Part shown: positions 25,685 through 32,745 of the stretch, piece by piece
How the letters are laid out: each line of letters begins with the position of its first letter
Position numbering within the stretch: the stretch's first letter is position 1
Position numbers and translations under genes: made by a program
Origin: a virus
Reading direction: 5' to 3' (one strand)
Virus record (IMG/VR): IMGVR_UViG_3300020457_001257
Span: 1 to 36,850 of that record
Length of the DNA: 36,850 nt
Notes under the pieces: generated by a model
What the model was told of the DNA's origin: nothing
Seen by the model: only the letters and a program-made list of their open reading frames with translations
Databases searched by the model: none

Positions 25685-26414
25685 CCCATTTTAAATCAAA
25701 TGCCCAGGCTTTCTCAAAACACCAAAAGCACTCGTGACATTCTTGCGAATAGTTATCAGTCATTTCCTCATCGCCTACACATGAACGTGTAAGTGGAAAT
25801 AAACTATCCATTAAATCATTTTCTTTAAAAACAGCTGCGACAAACTTTTTGTCCACATTGGCAAATGGGAGATAGGATCTCCGGGGGCCCCTGGTGTTTC
25901 TCTGTTTGTCATTCTGGTTTCTCCTGGTTTCCGCCATATGAAACATTATAGGGTGTTTTTTCATATCTTCTATTGGTGGATTTCTAGTCATACCGTTTAT
26001 CATATATGCGTTAGGATATCTGTTTCTTAATTCGTCTCTTACTGTTGATAACTGTAAAGACTTTGATACTTGTTGTGCTGTCATTGTAGAAAAACTTGGA
26101 TCGTTTTTGATAGCTTCTTCAGCGGCTGGATATAACGCTTCGTTTCTATCATCATAATTTCTTTTTATTAAATCTTGTATATTCTGACTAGGAAATTTAT
26201 CTTGCATAAACTTTACAATCTTTTCGGCTGCCTGTATGTCATATGGATTATATACGTCTTGACAACTGTAAGATATAACTTCTACGTTAGGAAAGTGTTT
26301 GCATATCAAAAACATTACAGCGGCTGAGTCTGTACCACCTGATAATGATATTACGACTTGTTCTACTGGAAATTTAAAAAAATCAATTGTCTTGTCATTA
26401 TAAGTTATTTGCAT
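25680..26414 (-). CDS. QueC-like PP-loop ATPase, copy 2
   Basis: A 244-residue paralogue of the ATPase at 18570. PP-loop SLSGGTDS at 23-30. Central GMTRNPPIE matches AMTTNPPVE of copy 1. C-terminal zinc-type cysteines Cys212, Cys226, Cys229 and Cys232 (CHECFWC) are followed by EKAWAF. Both copies share VDKKFVA.VFKE and an LFPLTRSC-type segment. An unusual GC-rich patch near 25880-25930 encodes an Arg/Asn/Gln-rich loop absent from copy 1. The start overlaps the stop of the nitroreductase-like gene (TAATG) with a weak AGAG site. It probably activates a carboxylate as an adenylate; the substrate is unknown. Confidence 0.75.
   Translation of the reverse strand: MQITYNDKTIDFFKFPVEQVVISLSGGTDSAAVMFLICKHFPNVEVISYSCQDVYNPYDIQAAEKIVKFMQDKFPSQNIQDLIKRNYDDRNEALYPAAEEAIKNDPSFSTMTAQQVSKSLQLSTVRDELRNRYPNAYMINGMTRNPPIEDMKKHPIMFHMAETRRNQNDKQRNTRGPRRSYLPFANVDKKFVAAVFKENDLMDSLFPLTRSCVGDEEMTDNYSQECHECFWCFEKAWAFDLKWE
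25876..25932 (-). repeat. GC-rich patch with short AGAAACCAG-like repeats
   Basis: Within QueC-like copy 2, an imperfect short repeat (GAAACCAGG, AGAAACCAG, GAGAAACACCAGG on the minus strand) runs into the palindrome GGGGCCCC near 25884-25891. This is the most GC-rich spot I notice in very AT-rich DNA. It encodes a loop rich in Arg, Asn and Gln that the paralogue lacks. Confidence 0.5.
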
Positions 26415-27220
26415 TATTTCTCTTTTAGTTTATCCTCAAAAAAATCTCCATCTTTTTCTCCAGGTATATGTAAATCTAACCATTTCTTTTTAGTCAAATC
26501 TTCTGGTTCAGGATCATTATCTTCGTTTGTCACAACCCAATTAACAACCTTTTCATAATCTGGTTTAGGGTCTAAATGTGTTTGTTTAGTTCTTTCCATA
26601 AACTGCCATCTAAAATATTTACCAACACCTGTTGACATTATAATATGTGGCTCTTGATCTACATATGGTATATGTTTCCAATATTTTTTAAACTGTTTAG
26701 GAAAACAAGAAGTAAAAGATACATCTAAACCTTTTTCACAAAGTAAACCTGTTAATGTAGCACAGAATAATCCACACTCAAATGAAATTAATGTGTTTAT
26801 TACTTCTAACTTTTCCTCAAATTCTTGTTCCGGATGATGACTATCTTCATCAATGGCCATTTTATTAAATTCGTTTGATTCACTAACTCTAGATGTAAAT
26901 ATAAAAACATATGGTGCTGTTATTATATGTTGATAGTTTCTATTTACTGTATGTTTAGAATGGTCTAGATAACCGTCAGCCATTGCGTCATCTTCAACTT
27001 TATGGTGGTTTTTAATTGCTTGTTTCCATATTCTTTCTTTTTCTGCCTGATCTCCTGGACCGATAACGTTTACTCTGTAAGGCATATATTGTTGTTTAGA
27101 AGGAGTTAATTGCCATGCCTTCTTTAAACACTCGTTTACTGTTTCTTTAGATGGTATATTTTTATCATCATATACCCAAACGTGTTTTCGTTTTTTAAAT
27201 ATGTCGTATACTTTATCCAT
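26414..27220 (-). CDS. Nitroreductase-fold protein, copy A
   Basis: A 268-residue protein with the layout of FMN-dependent nitroreductases: FKKRKHVWVYDD near residue 8 (the family RRSxRxF start), LKKAWQLTPSKQQYMPYRV at 32-50 (the PSxxNxQPW-like segment), and a GLFCATLTGLLCEKGLDVSF helix and turn near 150-170 where the family has the second FMN-contacting helix. A C-terminal stretch of acidic residues follows. It is a close tandem paralogue of the gene at 27213, overlapping it by 8 bases. The two could form a heterodimer, since this family works as dimers. Substrate unknown. Confidence 0.68.
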   Translation of the reverse strand: MDKVYDIFKKRKHVWVYDDKNIPSKETVNECLKKAWQLTPSKQQYMPYRVNVIGPGDQAEKERIWKQAIKNHHKVEDDAMADGYLDHSKHTVNRNYQHIITAPYVFIFTSRVSESNEFNKMAIDEDSHHPEQEFEEKLEVINTLISFECGLFCATLTGLLCEKGLDVSFTSCFPKQFKKYWKHIPYVDQEPHIIMSTGVGKYFRWQFMERTKQTHLDPKPDYEKVVNWVVTNEDNDPEPEDLTKKKWLDLHIPGEKDGDFFEDKLKEK

Positions 27221-28046
27221 TTACATTCTCATATGGTGATTCACCTTTGCCGTCTATTGCTAATTGTACTCGTCTTTTTAATTCAGTTCTATTTTTGTCT
27301 GTAGTACCTGGTGAATCTTTAACCCAATTTATTATATCTTCAAATTCTGCTTTTTTATCCATATCCCAATTACTTCTTCCGTTTTCTATATCAGGACCGT
27401 TTTCTTGCATCCATTGTTTTTTATAATACTTGCCATAACCTATAGAACATGTTAATAGTGGTATAGTGTTAACAAAAGGTACATCATGCCACTTATCTAC
27501 ATTTTTTGGAAAACAAGTTGTATATGTTATATCAATACCTTGTTCTACTAATATACCTGTTAGTGAAGCTGCAAATAATCCAACTTCTATACTTGTTGCT
27601 TGTGCCAATGTTTCGTGTTGGTCTGAAAACTCTGGTTCACTAAAGTGACCGTCTTCAGCAATACATTTTTTATTCCAGTCATTTGTTTTTTCTGGATCAA
27701 CAGTTCTAGATGTAAATACTATTACATATGGAGCGTCTGATAAATGTTGATATGTTCTATTGACTTTAAATTTTGTTTCTTTTAATTGTTTCTTTTCATG
27801 GGCTCTTATTTCTACATCATGGTGGTTAATCATTGCTTTGTCCCATACTTTTAGTTTTTCATCGTCAAATTCTTTTCCTGGTCCTAATATGTTTACTGAA
27901 TATGGGTAATAATTTTGTTTTGATGGTGTACAATGCCAGGCATGCCATAATGCGTCTGTAATTGTTTCTTTATTTGGTATCTTATCTTTATGATATTCTA
28001 TTACGTGTTTTCTTTTTTTAAATATTTCGTATGTTTGAGTACTCAT
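27213..28046 (-). CDS. Nitroreductase-fold protein, copy B
   Basis: A 277-residue paralogue of the neighbouring gene. Shared features are the FKKRKHVIEYHKDKIP start, HAWHCTPSKQNYYPYSV (about 36-51), NILGPGKEF, VNRTYQHLSDAPYVIVFTSR, and GLFAASLTGILVEQGIDITY followed by a TCFPK segment. These mark the FMN-binding nitroreductase fold, used by reductases, dehydrogenases and oxidases. Compared with copy A, the C-terminal part is longer and differs. It overlaps the SGNH gene by ATGA. Duplication followed by divergence is clear; which residues remain catalytic cannot be decided by eye. Confidence 0.68.
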   Translation of the reverse strand: MSTQTYEIFKKRKHVIEYHKDKIPNKETITDALWHAWHCTPSKQNYYPYSVNILGPGKEFDDEKLKVWDKAMINHHDVEIRAHEKKQLKETKFKVNRTYQHLSDAPYVIVFTSRTVDPEKTNDWNKKCIAEDGHFSEPEFSDQHETLAQATSIEVGLFAASLTGILVEQGIDITYTTCFPKNVDKWHDVPFVNTIPLLTCSIGYGKYYKKQWMQENGPDIENGRSNWDMDKKAEFEDIINWVKDSPGTTDKNRTELKRRVQLAIDGKGESPYENVNG

Positions 28047-28822
28047 GTTATCTCCTTCCTTAAAAAGTCTGCTATTGCCTGGTGTCCTTTTGCGTTAGGG
28101 TGGTCATCAAATTTACTTACAACTAAACCATTTTGTATTTGTTTTTCTACTGTATTGCCTAATACCTTTTGATGTATATTAAATCCTTTATTGTGAGATT
28201 CTTGTAAACCAGGCCAACCTATAAAATTATTTATTTTATCCTTATAGTATTCAAATCGGCCGTAAATTCTTTGTGTGTCACTTTCTATATTGCCTTTGTA
28301 TATCATATAACCATCAACATCTAATTGATCCTCTGTAGGTTTTAAACCTTTAACATATCCTTCAAATAAATCACCCATTTGAAAATGCCAATAAGGCAAT
28401 TTGTATCTTTCACATATTCTTTGAAAACTTATTTGATATCTTAACGTTTGAGTTACCCAATATAATATATCTCCATCATGTTGTACTCTACGTGATCTCC
28501 ATGTTTGCCATTGACCTTTTTCATAATTTACTCTAGGACCTTTTACAATACCTGATTGCCAATCTTGTCTCATTGCTTGAGTCCAACCTGCTATGACCAT
28601 ACCTATATCTTCTTTATTGGTTATATCTTCTATTTGATCTAATATTGTGCTATAGATAAATTTATTACCTTGACCACCTTTTGCAACACAAATTAATTCC
28701 ATACCTAGATAGTCTGCTAAAATTTCAGGCCATTTTGGCCATGAAAAGTCCCATGTAGGGTGACAGATTGATTCAAAACTTAAATCTGTACAACTATCTC
28801 CACTAACTATTAATTTTTTCAT
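28043..28822 (-). CDS. SGNH/GDSL-type hydrolase
   Basis: A 259-residue protein of the SGNH hydrolase superfamily. Block I is IVSGDSCTDL with the nucleophile Ser10, the glycine block is KGGQGN near 48-53, and the C-terminal block is FDDHPNAKGHQAIADF (238-253), giving the catalytic Asp and His. Members remove or transfer acyl groups, commonly acetyl, on sugars. It shares the ATGA overlap with the nitroreductase gene downstream and a 20-base overlap with the unknown gene upstream. Acting on the product of the island, such as a deacetylation step, is possible but unproven. Confidence 0.75.
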   Translation of the reverse strand: MKKLIVSGDSCTDLSFESICHPTWDFSWPKWPEILADYLGMELICVAKGGQGNKFIYSTILDQIEDITNKEDIGMVIAGWTQAMRQDWQSGIVKGPRVNYEKGQWQTWRSRRVQHDGDILYWVTQTLRYQISFQRICERYKLPYWHFQMGDLFEGYVKGLKPTEDQLDVDGYMIYKGNIESDTQRIYGRFEYYKDKINNFIGWPGLQESHNKGFNIHQKVLGNTVEKQIQNGLVVSKFDDHPNAKGHQAIADFLRKEIT

Positions 28823-29111
28823 AAAATAATTTGTTAAATGCTATTTTTAATTTTTGTTTTGGTTCTTCTTTAAAGTTTAAAGGTCCGTAATCATATTCAG
28901 GCATTAAGTAAGTTTTCTCTACAATATACTCATACACCGGTTCATGTTCTTTATCAATTAATGTTTCGTCAAAGATGTCACTAGTACCTAATGCTCTTTT
29001 CATCATCTGACAAGTCTTAATAAGATTTTGATCTGCTATAGGAACAGGATTGCCTTTACTGTCTATATAACTAACTTGATCTAATTTTTCGTTTGCTATT
29101 ATTTCAATCAT
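28803..29111 (-). CDS. Unknown protein, 102 aa
   Basis: A 102-residue acidic protein with no recognised domain. The start overlaps the aminotransferase stop as ATGA and the end overlaps the SGNH gene by 20 bases, so it is a genuine member of the operon. It has an N-terminal beta-like part (MIEIIANEKLDQVSYIDSKG) and a helical C-terminus. A role as a small partner of a neighbour is possible. No membrane segment or signal peptide. Confidence 0.6.
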   Translation of the reverse strand: MIEIIANEKLDQVSYIDSKGNPVPIADQNLIKTCQMMKRALGTSDIFDETLIDKEHEPVYEYIVEKTYLMPEYDYGPLNFKEEPKQKLKIAFNKLFYEKINS

Positions 29112-30178
29112 AGATTATTTAATATACCATTACAAGTATCTTTTATCTCCTCATCTGTTAACCATGGATGTATAGGTAAAGTTAATATAGTTTTACTGAC
29201 ATATTTGGCATTTTTACAATTGTCACTTCTATGTTCTATATTTTTATACATAGGTCTTTCTGAAATAGGTTTTTCATAATGAACACCAGCACCTATCTTA
29301 CCTTTTATTCTATCTCTTGCCTCACCAGATTCAACTGGATCGCCTTCATCAAATCTTATAATATATTTGTGATACGTATGATTAAGACCATTGGTTGGTT
29401 TATGTACATACACATAGCCGTCTAATAGTTCATCATATTTTTTTGCTATGGCTTGTTTCGCCTCAATATACTGATTTAATTTCTTTAGTCTGTAATCAAT
29501 AAACTTTGCATTAAAGAATAACATTTTAGAATTGTATCCTAGTATCTCGTGGTTACCATGTTTTCTTAATTTGATACACATATCAGCGTGATCTTTGTTG
29601 TCTGTTAATACCACGCCACCTCCGGCGATTCCACCTATCGTTTTATTAGCATTGAAACTTATTGTACTAAATTCTCCTAGTGTACCTGCTTTAATGCCAT
29701 TAAGACTAGAGCCTATGGCTTGAGCTGCGTCTTCTACAAAAGCAATGTTTTTCTCTTTACAAAATTTTAATATCTCTGTCACATCTGACATACTACCAAA
29801 TAAATGTGGATAGACAATTGCTTTTACTTTGTCTGAATACATACGTTTGATACTGTCAAGTGTTATATGGAAAGTATATGGGTCTATATCACAAAATACT
29901 GGTTTTGCACCTACCATAGATATACAAGACGCTGTTGATATCCATGAGAAGTTGGTCGTTAGTACTTCATCACCTTGTTTTATACCTAAACACTTTAAAG
30001 AAAACATTAAAGCGTCTGTACCGTTTTGACATGCAACGGCATATTTTCTAGGTACTATATTTTTGATTGTTTTTTCCAGAAACTCTATGTTTTGTTCCTG
30101 GTTTTCTTTCATACATTCATCAAAGAGTTTTAGATAGTTCTCTTTGTCAACTTCATATTCATATTTCCATGCGTCCAT
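29108..30178 (-). CDS. DegT/DnrJ/EryC1-type PLP aminotransferase
   Basis: A 356-residue aminotransferase of the sugar-aminotransferase family. The PLP-binding lysine is Lys179 in SFNANKTIGG, with the preceding VEDAAQAIG (148-156) giving the Asp that contacts the PLP ring, and NGTDALMFSLK (52-62) giving the phosphate-binding segment. Such enzymes convert keto sugars on nucleotides to amino sugars. Together with the epimerase at 16164 it suggests that the phage makes a modified amino sugar. Its start shares a base with the stop of the SPASM-like gene (TAATG). Length and motifs look complete. Confidence 0.88.
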   Translation of the reverse strand: MDAWKYEYEVDKENYLKLFDECMKENQEQNIEFLEKTIKNIVPRKYAVACQNGTDALMFSLKCLGIKQGDEVLTTNFSWISTASCISMVGAKPVFCDIDPYTFHITLDSIKRMYSDKVKAIVYPHLFGSMSDVTEILKFCKEKNIAFVEDAAQAIGSSLNGIKAGTLGEFSTISFNANKTIGGIAGGGVVLTDNKDHADMCIKLRKHGNHEILGYNSKMLFFNAKFIDYRLKKLNQYIEAKQAIAKKYDELLDGYVYVHKPTNGLNHTYHKYIIRFDEGDPVESGEARDRIKGKIGAGVHYEKPISERPMYKNIEHRSDNCKNAKYVSKTILTLPIHPWLTDEEIKDTCNGILNNL

Positions 30179-30552
30179 TATTTTACATCCTTTGCTACTT
30201 CTTTACCTTTTTCATAATAAGTTTCAACTTTTATATTATCTTCTTTGCCTCTTGCTTTACAATGAAACAAACAAGTTTGATTAATCCTATTTAGGTTGTC
30301 TCCTACGTCTCTAGCCTGGACTAGGTCATCTTCAAATTCTTTCCATTCCTTTGTATCAAGTATCTCATCTATACTATTATAATCTTCTAACTTACTAACT
30401 TTATAAAGTGGTTTATACAATTCAGCCTTTGTTGTTTTAGGGTGGTCACACCAACAACAAGGTATTAAATGACCTCTATTATCTATTGCCAATGGCATAG
30501 GTTGAAAATCTTTATTATCTGGATCAGGTAAACATTTAGGTTTTAGTTTCAT
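30178..30552 (-). CDS. Stand-alone SPASM-like Fe-S domain protein
   Basis: A 124-residue protein with a cysteine pattern typical of the extra cluster domain of radical SAM enzymes: Cys7, then RGHLIPCCWC (Cys32, Cys33, Cys35), a SIDEILDTKEWKEF helix like those found between cysteines of SPASM domains, and Cys94 and Cys98 (QTCLFHC). It has no CxxxCxxC radical SAM motif of its own. It overlaps the radical SAM gene just upstream by ATGA, so it looks like the C-terminal part of one enzyme encoded as a separate chain. Whether the split is natural or due to an old frameshift is open. Confidence 0.6.
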   Translation of the reverse strand: MKLKPKCLPDPDNKDFQPMPLAIDNRGHLIPCCWCDHPKTTKAELYKPLYKVSKLEDYNSIDEILDTKEWKEFEDDLVQARDVGDNLNRINQTCLFHCKARGKEDNIKVETYYEKGKEVAKDVK

Positions 30553-31184
30553 CTTTCAGTACCTTTGTATACAGCCGCTTTTGATTTTAACGAGTTAGTT
30601 GGTTTAAAAGGATCGTCATCACTTAACCACCTTGATGATTCTATTTGTATAAAACTTAATCCTTCATCTTCGGCCATTTTCTTTGCAGTCTCTATATCAT
30701 TTTCATTATATTTAAATCTTATATATTGCCATACAGGTGTACTTAATAAATGTTTCTTGGCCTCTTTCATTATTTCAAACATTTTCTCCCCATCTTGGTT
30801 TTTCCTGTACTTGTGGCTATCTTTCGGTAAACCGTCACAAGCAAAAATCCAAACTGCTTTAGGATTTGCCTTAAATGATTTTACATACCACGACATTGGT
30901 TTAGCCGTAGCCGCATTATGAACAAACACCTCTGGTACATCTTTTAGTTCTTTCATTATCTCATTAAATTTAGGGTGATGTACAGGATCAGATAATTGAC
31001 CACAAAATCCTATATCTACAAAATGTTTTGCAATCATTTTTATTTCTTTCATAGTTAAATCACGGCCATGTGGTACTAAACCATAATTAGTAAATGATGT
31101 TTGCCTTTGACAATTAGGACATTCAAGTGGACACCTGTGTGTCACATCTAGATTTAATCTACGTCTTTGTTTAAAGTATGTCAT
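30549..31184 (-). CDS. Radical SAM protein, short core only
   Basis: A 211-residue radical SAM protein. CPLECPNC at 18-25 is the cluster motif (LDVTHRCPLECPNCQRQ). The rest is a shortened barrel: LTMKEIKMIAKHF, FCGQLSDPVHHPKF, where the GGEP segment is replaced by CGQLSDP, and FIQIESSRW. It lacks a C-terminal auxiliary-cluster domain, which is encoded by the overlapping next gene (30178). Similar short proteins are found among phage radical SAM genes, but the substrate is unknown. It starts 14 bases inside the end of the gene at 31171. Confidence 0.78.
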   Translation of the reverse strand: MTYFKQRRRLNLDVTHRCPLECPNCQRQTSFTNYGLVPHGRDLTMKEIKMIAKHFVDIGFCGQLSDPVHHPKFNEIMKELKDVPEVFVHNAATAKPMSWYVKSFKANPKAVWIFACDGLPKDSHKYRKNQDGEKMFEIMKEAKKHLLSTPVWQYIRFKYNENDIETAKKMAEDEGLSFIQIESSRWLSDDDPFKPTNSLKSKAAVYKGTER

Positions 31185-32040
31185 TCATTGCCTTTATAAT
31201 AACTTCTATATTTGGTTTATTAACAGGATCAGTAAGACAGTATGCCGGTCTTTTATAGTAAACTGGTCCTGCGTCTTTAATATTTTTATCTCTTGCATAT
31301 ATGAAATTCATTCCAAAGAAACGACACTCTTGCATTAATCTTGGTGCCGGATCAAATGTGTGTTTAGTATAAACGTAAGTATCAAACATACCTAATAAAT
31401 TCTTTACAGGTACAAATACATGATTTAAATTATGATCTATGTACTTATCTTTGTATGCCAAGATACCATGATTTTGGTATTTGTGAATATGTTTTTTTAG
31501 TTCAGTATAATAACTTTCGTTTGTACCTAAAAATAGATATTTAAACTTAACGTCTCTGATTATAGGTTTATATACACTGTAATTAATAATCTTTTCAAAT
31601 TGTCTACCAACACCATTGGCATAAACTTCATGGTCGCATAAGTCAATTACTTTTTCTGGTTTAAAAAATTCTAGTGCTAAAGGATATTCTTTTGGGTGGT
31701 TTTCTGAATATACTGATATAAGAGGTTTCTTAAATAACAAACGTAAAGTCAATTGTGTATCTTTATCATAATCTTTAATACTCTTGTATGCCAGAGTTAT
31801 CATACTTCTACCCATAATTAAATTTACATCAGCTTCTTCATAATCAAAATACACATGTTTGAAATGTATATACTTTTCTGTTAAAGCCTCTATGTAAGTT
31901 TCTTTTTTAAACTTGTAGTGTGGTATGATTATAAGATTAGCATTGATACCTAAATCATTTAAATATTGTACTTGCTCAAAGCTATAATGCATTAAGCCAT
32001 CACCTGGTTTAGAAGTCACTATTACGTTTAATCTGGTCAT
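31171..32040 (-). CDS. Putative GT-B-type glycosyltransferase
   Basis: The first gene of the island, 289 residues. It resembles GT4-type glycosyltransferases: an N-terminal Rossmann-like start (LNVIVTSKPGDGLMHYSFEQ), a VKFKYLFLGTNESYY strand typical of the second domain and a near-C-terminal PRLMQECRFFGMNFIYA segment where the nucleotide-sugar site of GT-B enzymes lies. The usual ExxxxxE pattern is not perfect, so the assignment is moderate. The start at 32040 lies directly after a sigma70-like promoter, so its mRNA may be nearly leaderless. It overlaps the radical SAM gene by 14 bases. Confidence 0.5.
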   Translation of the reverse strand: MTRLNVIVTSKPGDGLMHYSFEQVQYLNDLGINANLIIIPHYKFKKETYIEALTEKYIHFKHVYFDYEEADVNLIMGRSMITLAYKSIKDYDKDTQLTLRLLFKKPLISVYSENHPKEYPLALEFFKPEKVIDLCDHEVYANGVGRQFEKIINYSVYKPIIRDVKFKYLFLGTNESYYTELKKHIHKYQNHGILAYKDKYIDHNLNHVFVPVKNLLGMFDTYVYTKHTFDPAPRLMQECRFFGMNFIYARDKNIKDAGPVYYKRPAYCLTDPVNKPNIEVIIKAMNDIL

Positions 32041-32045
32041 ATATT

Positions 32046-32074
32046 ATAATAACATTTTTATCCTATTTTGTCAA
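32046..32074 (-). promoter_or_regulatory. Sigma70-like promoter of the accessory island
   Basis: Minus-strand TTGACA (32069-32074, perfect consensus) and TATTAT (32046-32051) with a 17-base spacer; an overlapping TATAAT lies at 32043-32048. Transcription would begin within a base or two of the ATG at 32040. This is a strong host-type promoter and likely drives all 19 genes down to 17381. Confidence 0.7.
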
Positions 32075-32096
32075 TGTTATGCATATTTATCCGTCT

Positions 32097-32104
32097 TATA
32101 AATA
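32097..32104 (+). promoter_or_regulatory. T4-type late promoter TATAAATA
   Basis: Exact TATAAATA, 24 bases before the ATG of the small gene at 32129, with TGGAGG as ribosome-binding site in the short leader. It is divergent to the sigma70-like promoter at 32046-32074. Confidence 0.7.
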
Positions 32105-32128
32105 GCTATATACAGAATGGAGGCCAAA

Positions 32129-32287
32129 ATGACTATAAAAGAAAAACATAAAGAGTTAAAAAAACAAGTTAACGAGGCTGAAATACGAAGACGGATTAGA
32201 AGAGGTCCGAAAAGTTGGTCAGATTTAAGAAGACTGAAGAAATTAAAACTGGCTATGAAAGATAAATTATTAAAAAGTAAAAAATGA
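32129..32287 (+). CDS. Small basic helical protein, 52 aa (DUF465/YdcH-like)
   Basis: A 52-residue protein beginning MTIKEKHKELKKQVNEAEIR and ending in LKSKK. It is almost entirely charged and helical, with a basic middle (RRRIRRGPKSW). Its helix-turn-helix layout recalls the small DUF465/YdcH proteins, a tentative comparison. TGGAGG lies 7 bases before the ATG, and a late promoter precedes it. Its TGA stop overlaps the ATG of the hydroxylase gene (ATGA), supporting a real gene. The basic charge may mean nucleic acid binding. Confidence 0.65.
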   Translation: MTIKEKHKELKKQVNEAEIRRRIRRGPKSWSDLRRLKKLKLAMKDKLLKSKK

Positions 32288-32745
32288 TAAAATTTCAATA
32301 CGATCTAGAGCGAATCAAAAAAGAGTTATCAACACTTCCTGAATATAAGAAACAGTTGTACTTACAAGGGTATTCAAAAGATATGAATCCCGAAGAAGGA
32401 GCTGGCGAAGGATATGCCATAGATAACGTAGAACAAACATACACGATACCTCTTTTTGATATACCATATATTAATGAGATTATGGAAGAACATAATCTAA
32501 CTAGAACGAGATTGATGAGAATGAAACCAAAATCCTGTTATCTATGGCATAACGATTTAACAAAAAGATTACATATACCAATTGAAACACATGAACATTG
32601 TTTTTTGATATTAGATAATGACCGATTTCATATACCAGCCACAGGCGAAGCGTATGTGATAGATACTACAAAAAAACATACGGCATTAAATTGTTCAACA
32701 ATAAACAGAGTTCACATTGTTGGAGGATTGCCGAGTGACTACTAG
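32284..32745 (+). CDS. Asp/Asn beta-hydroxylase-like 2OG-Fe(II) oxygenase
   Basis: A 153-residue protein with the cupin-type motifs of the aspartyl/asparaginyl beta-hydroxylase family: HxD at His89-Asp91 (CYLWHNDLTKRLHIPI), a distal His132 (KHTALN) and Arg142 (NRVHIV) to hold 2-oxoglutarate. The family hydroxylates Asp, Asn or Pro/Arg side chains in proteins or free amino acids. It is short, but includes all iron ligands. It overlaps the small gene upstream by ATGA and the radical SAM gene downstream by 11 bases, so all three are one late unit. The target is unknown. Confidence 0.75.
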   Translation: MIKFQYDLERIKKELSTLPEYKKQLYLQGYSKDMNPEEGAGEGYAIDNVEQTYTIPLFDIPYINEIMEEHNLTRTRLMRMKPKSCYLWHNDLTKRLHIPIETHEHCFLILDNDRFHIPATGEAYVIDTTKKHTALNCSTINRVHIVGGLPSDY

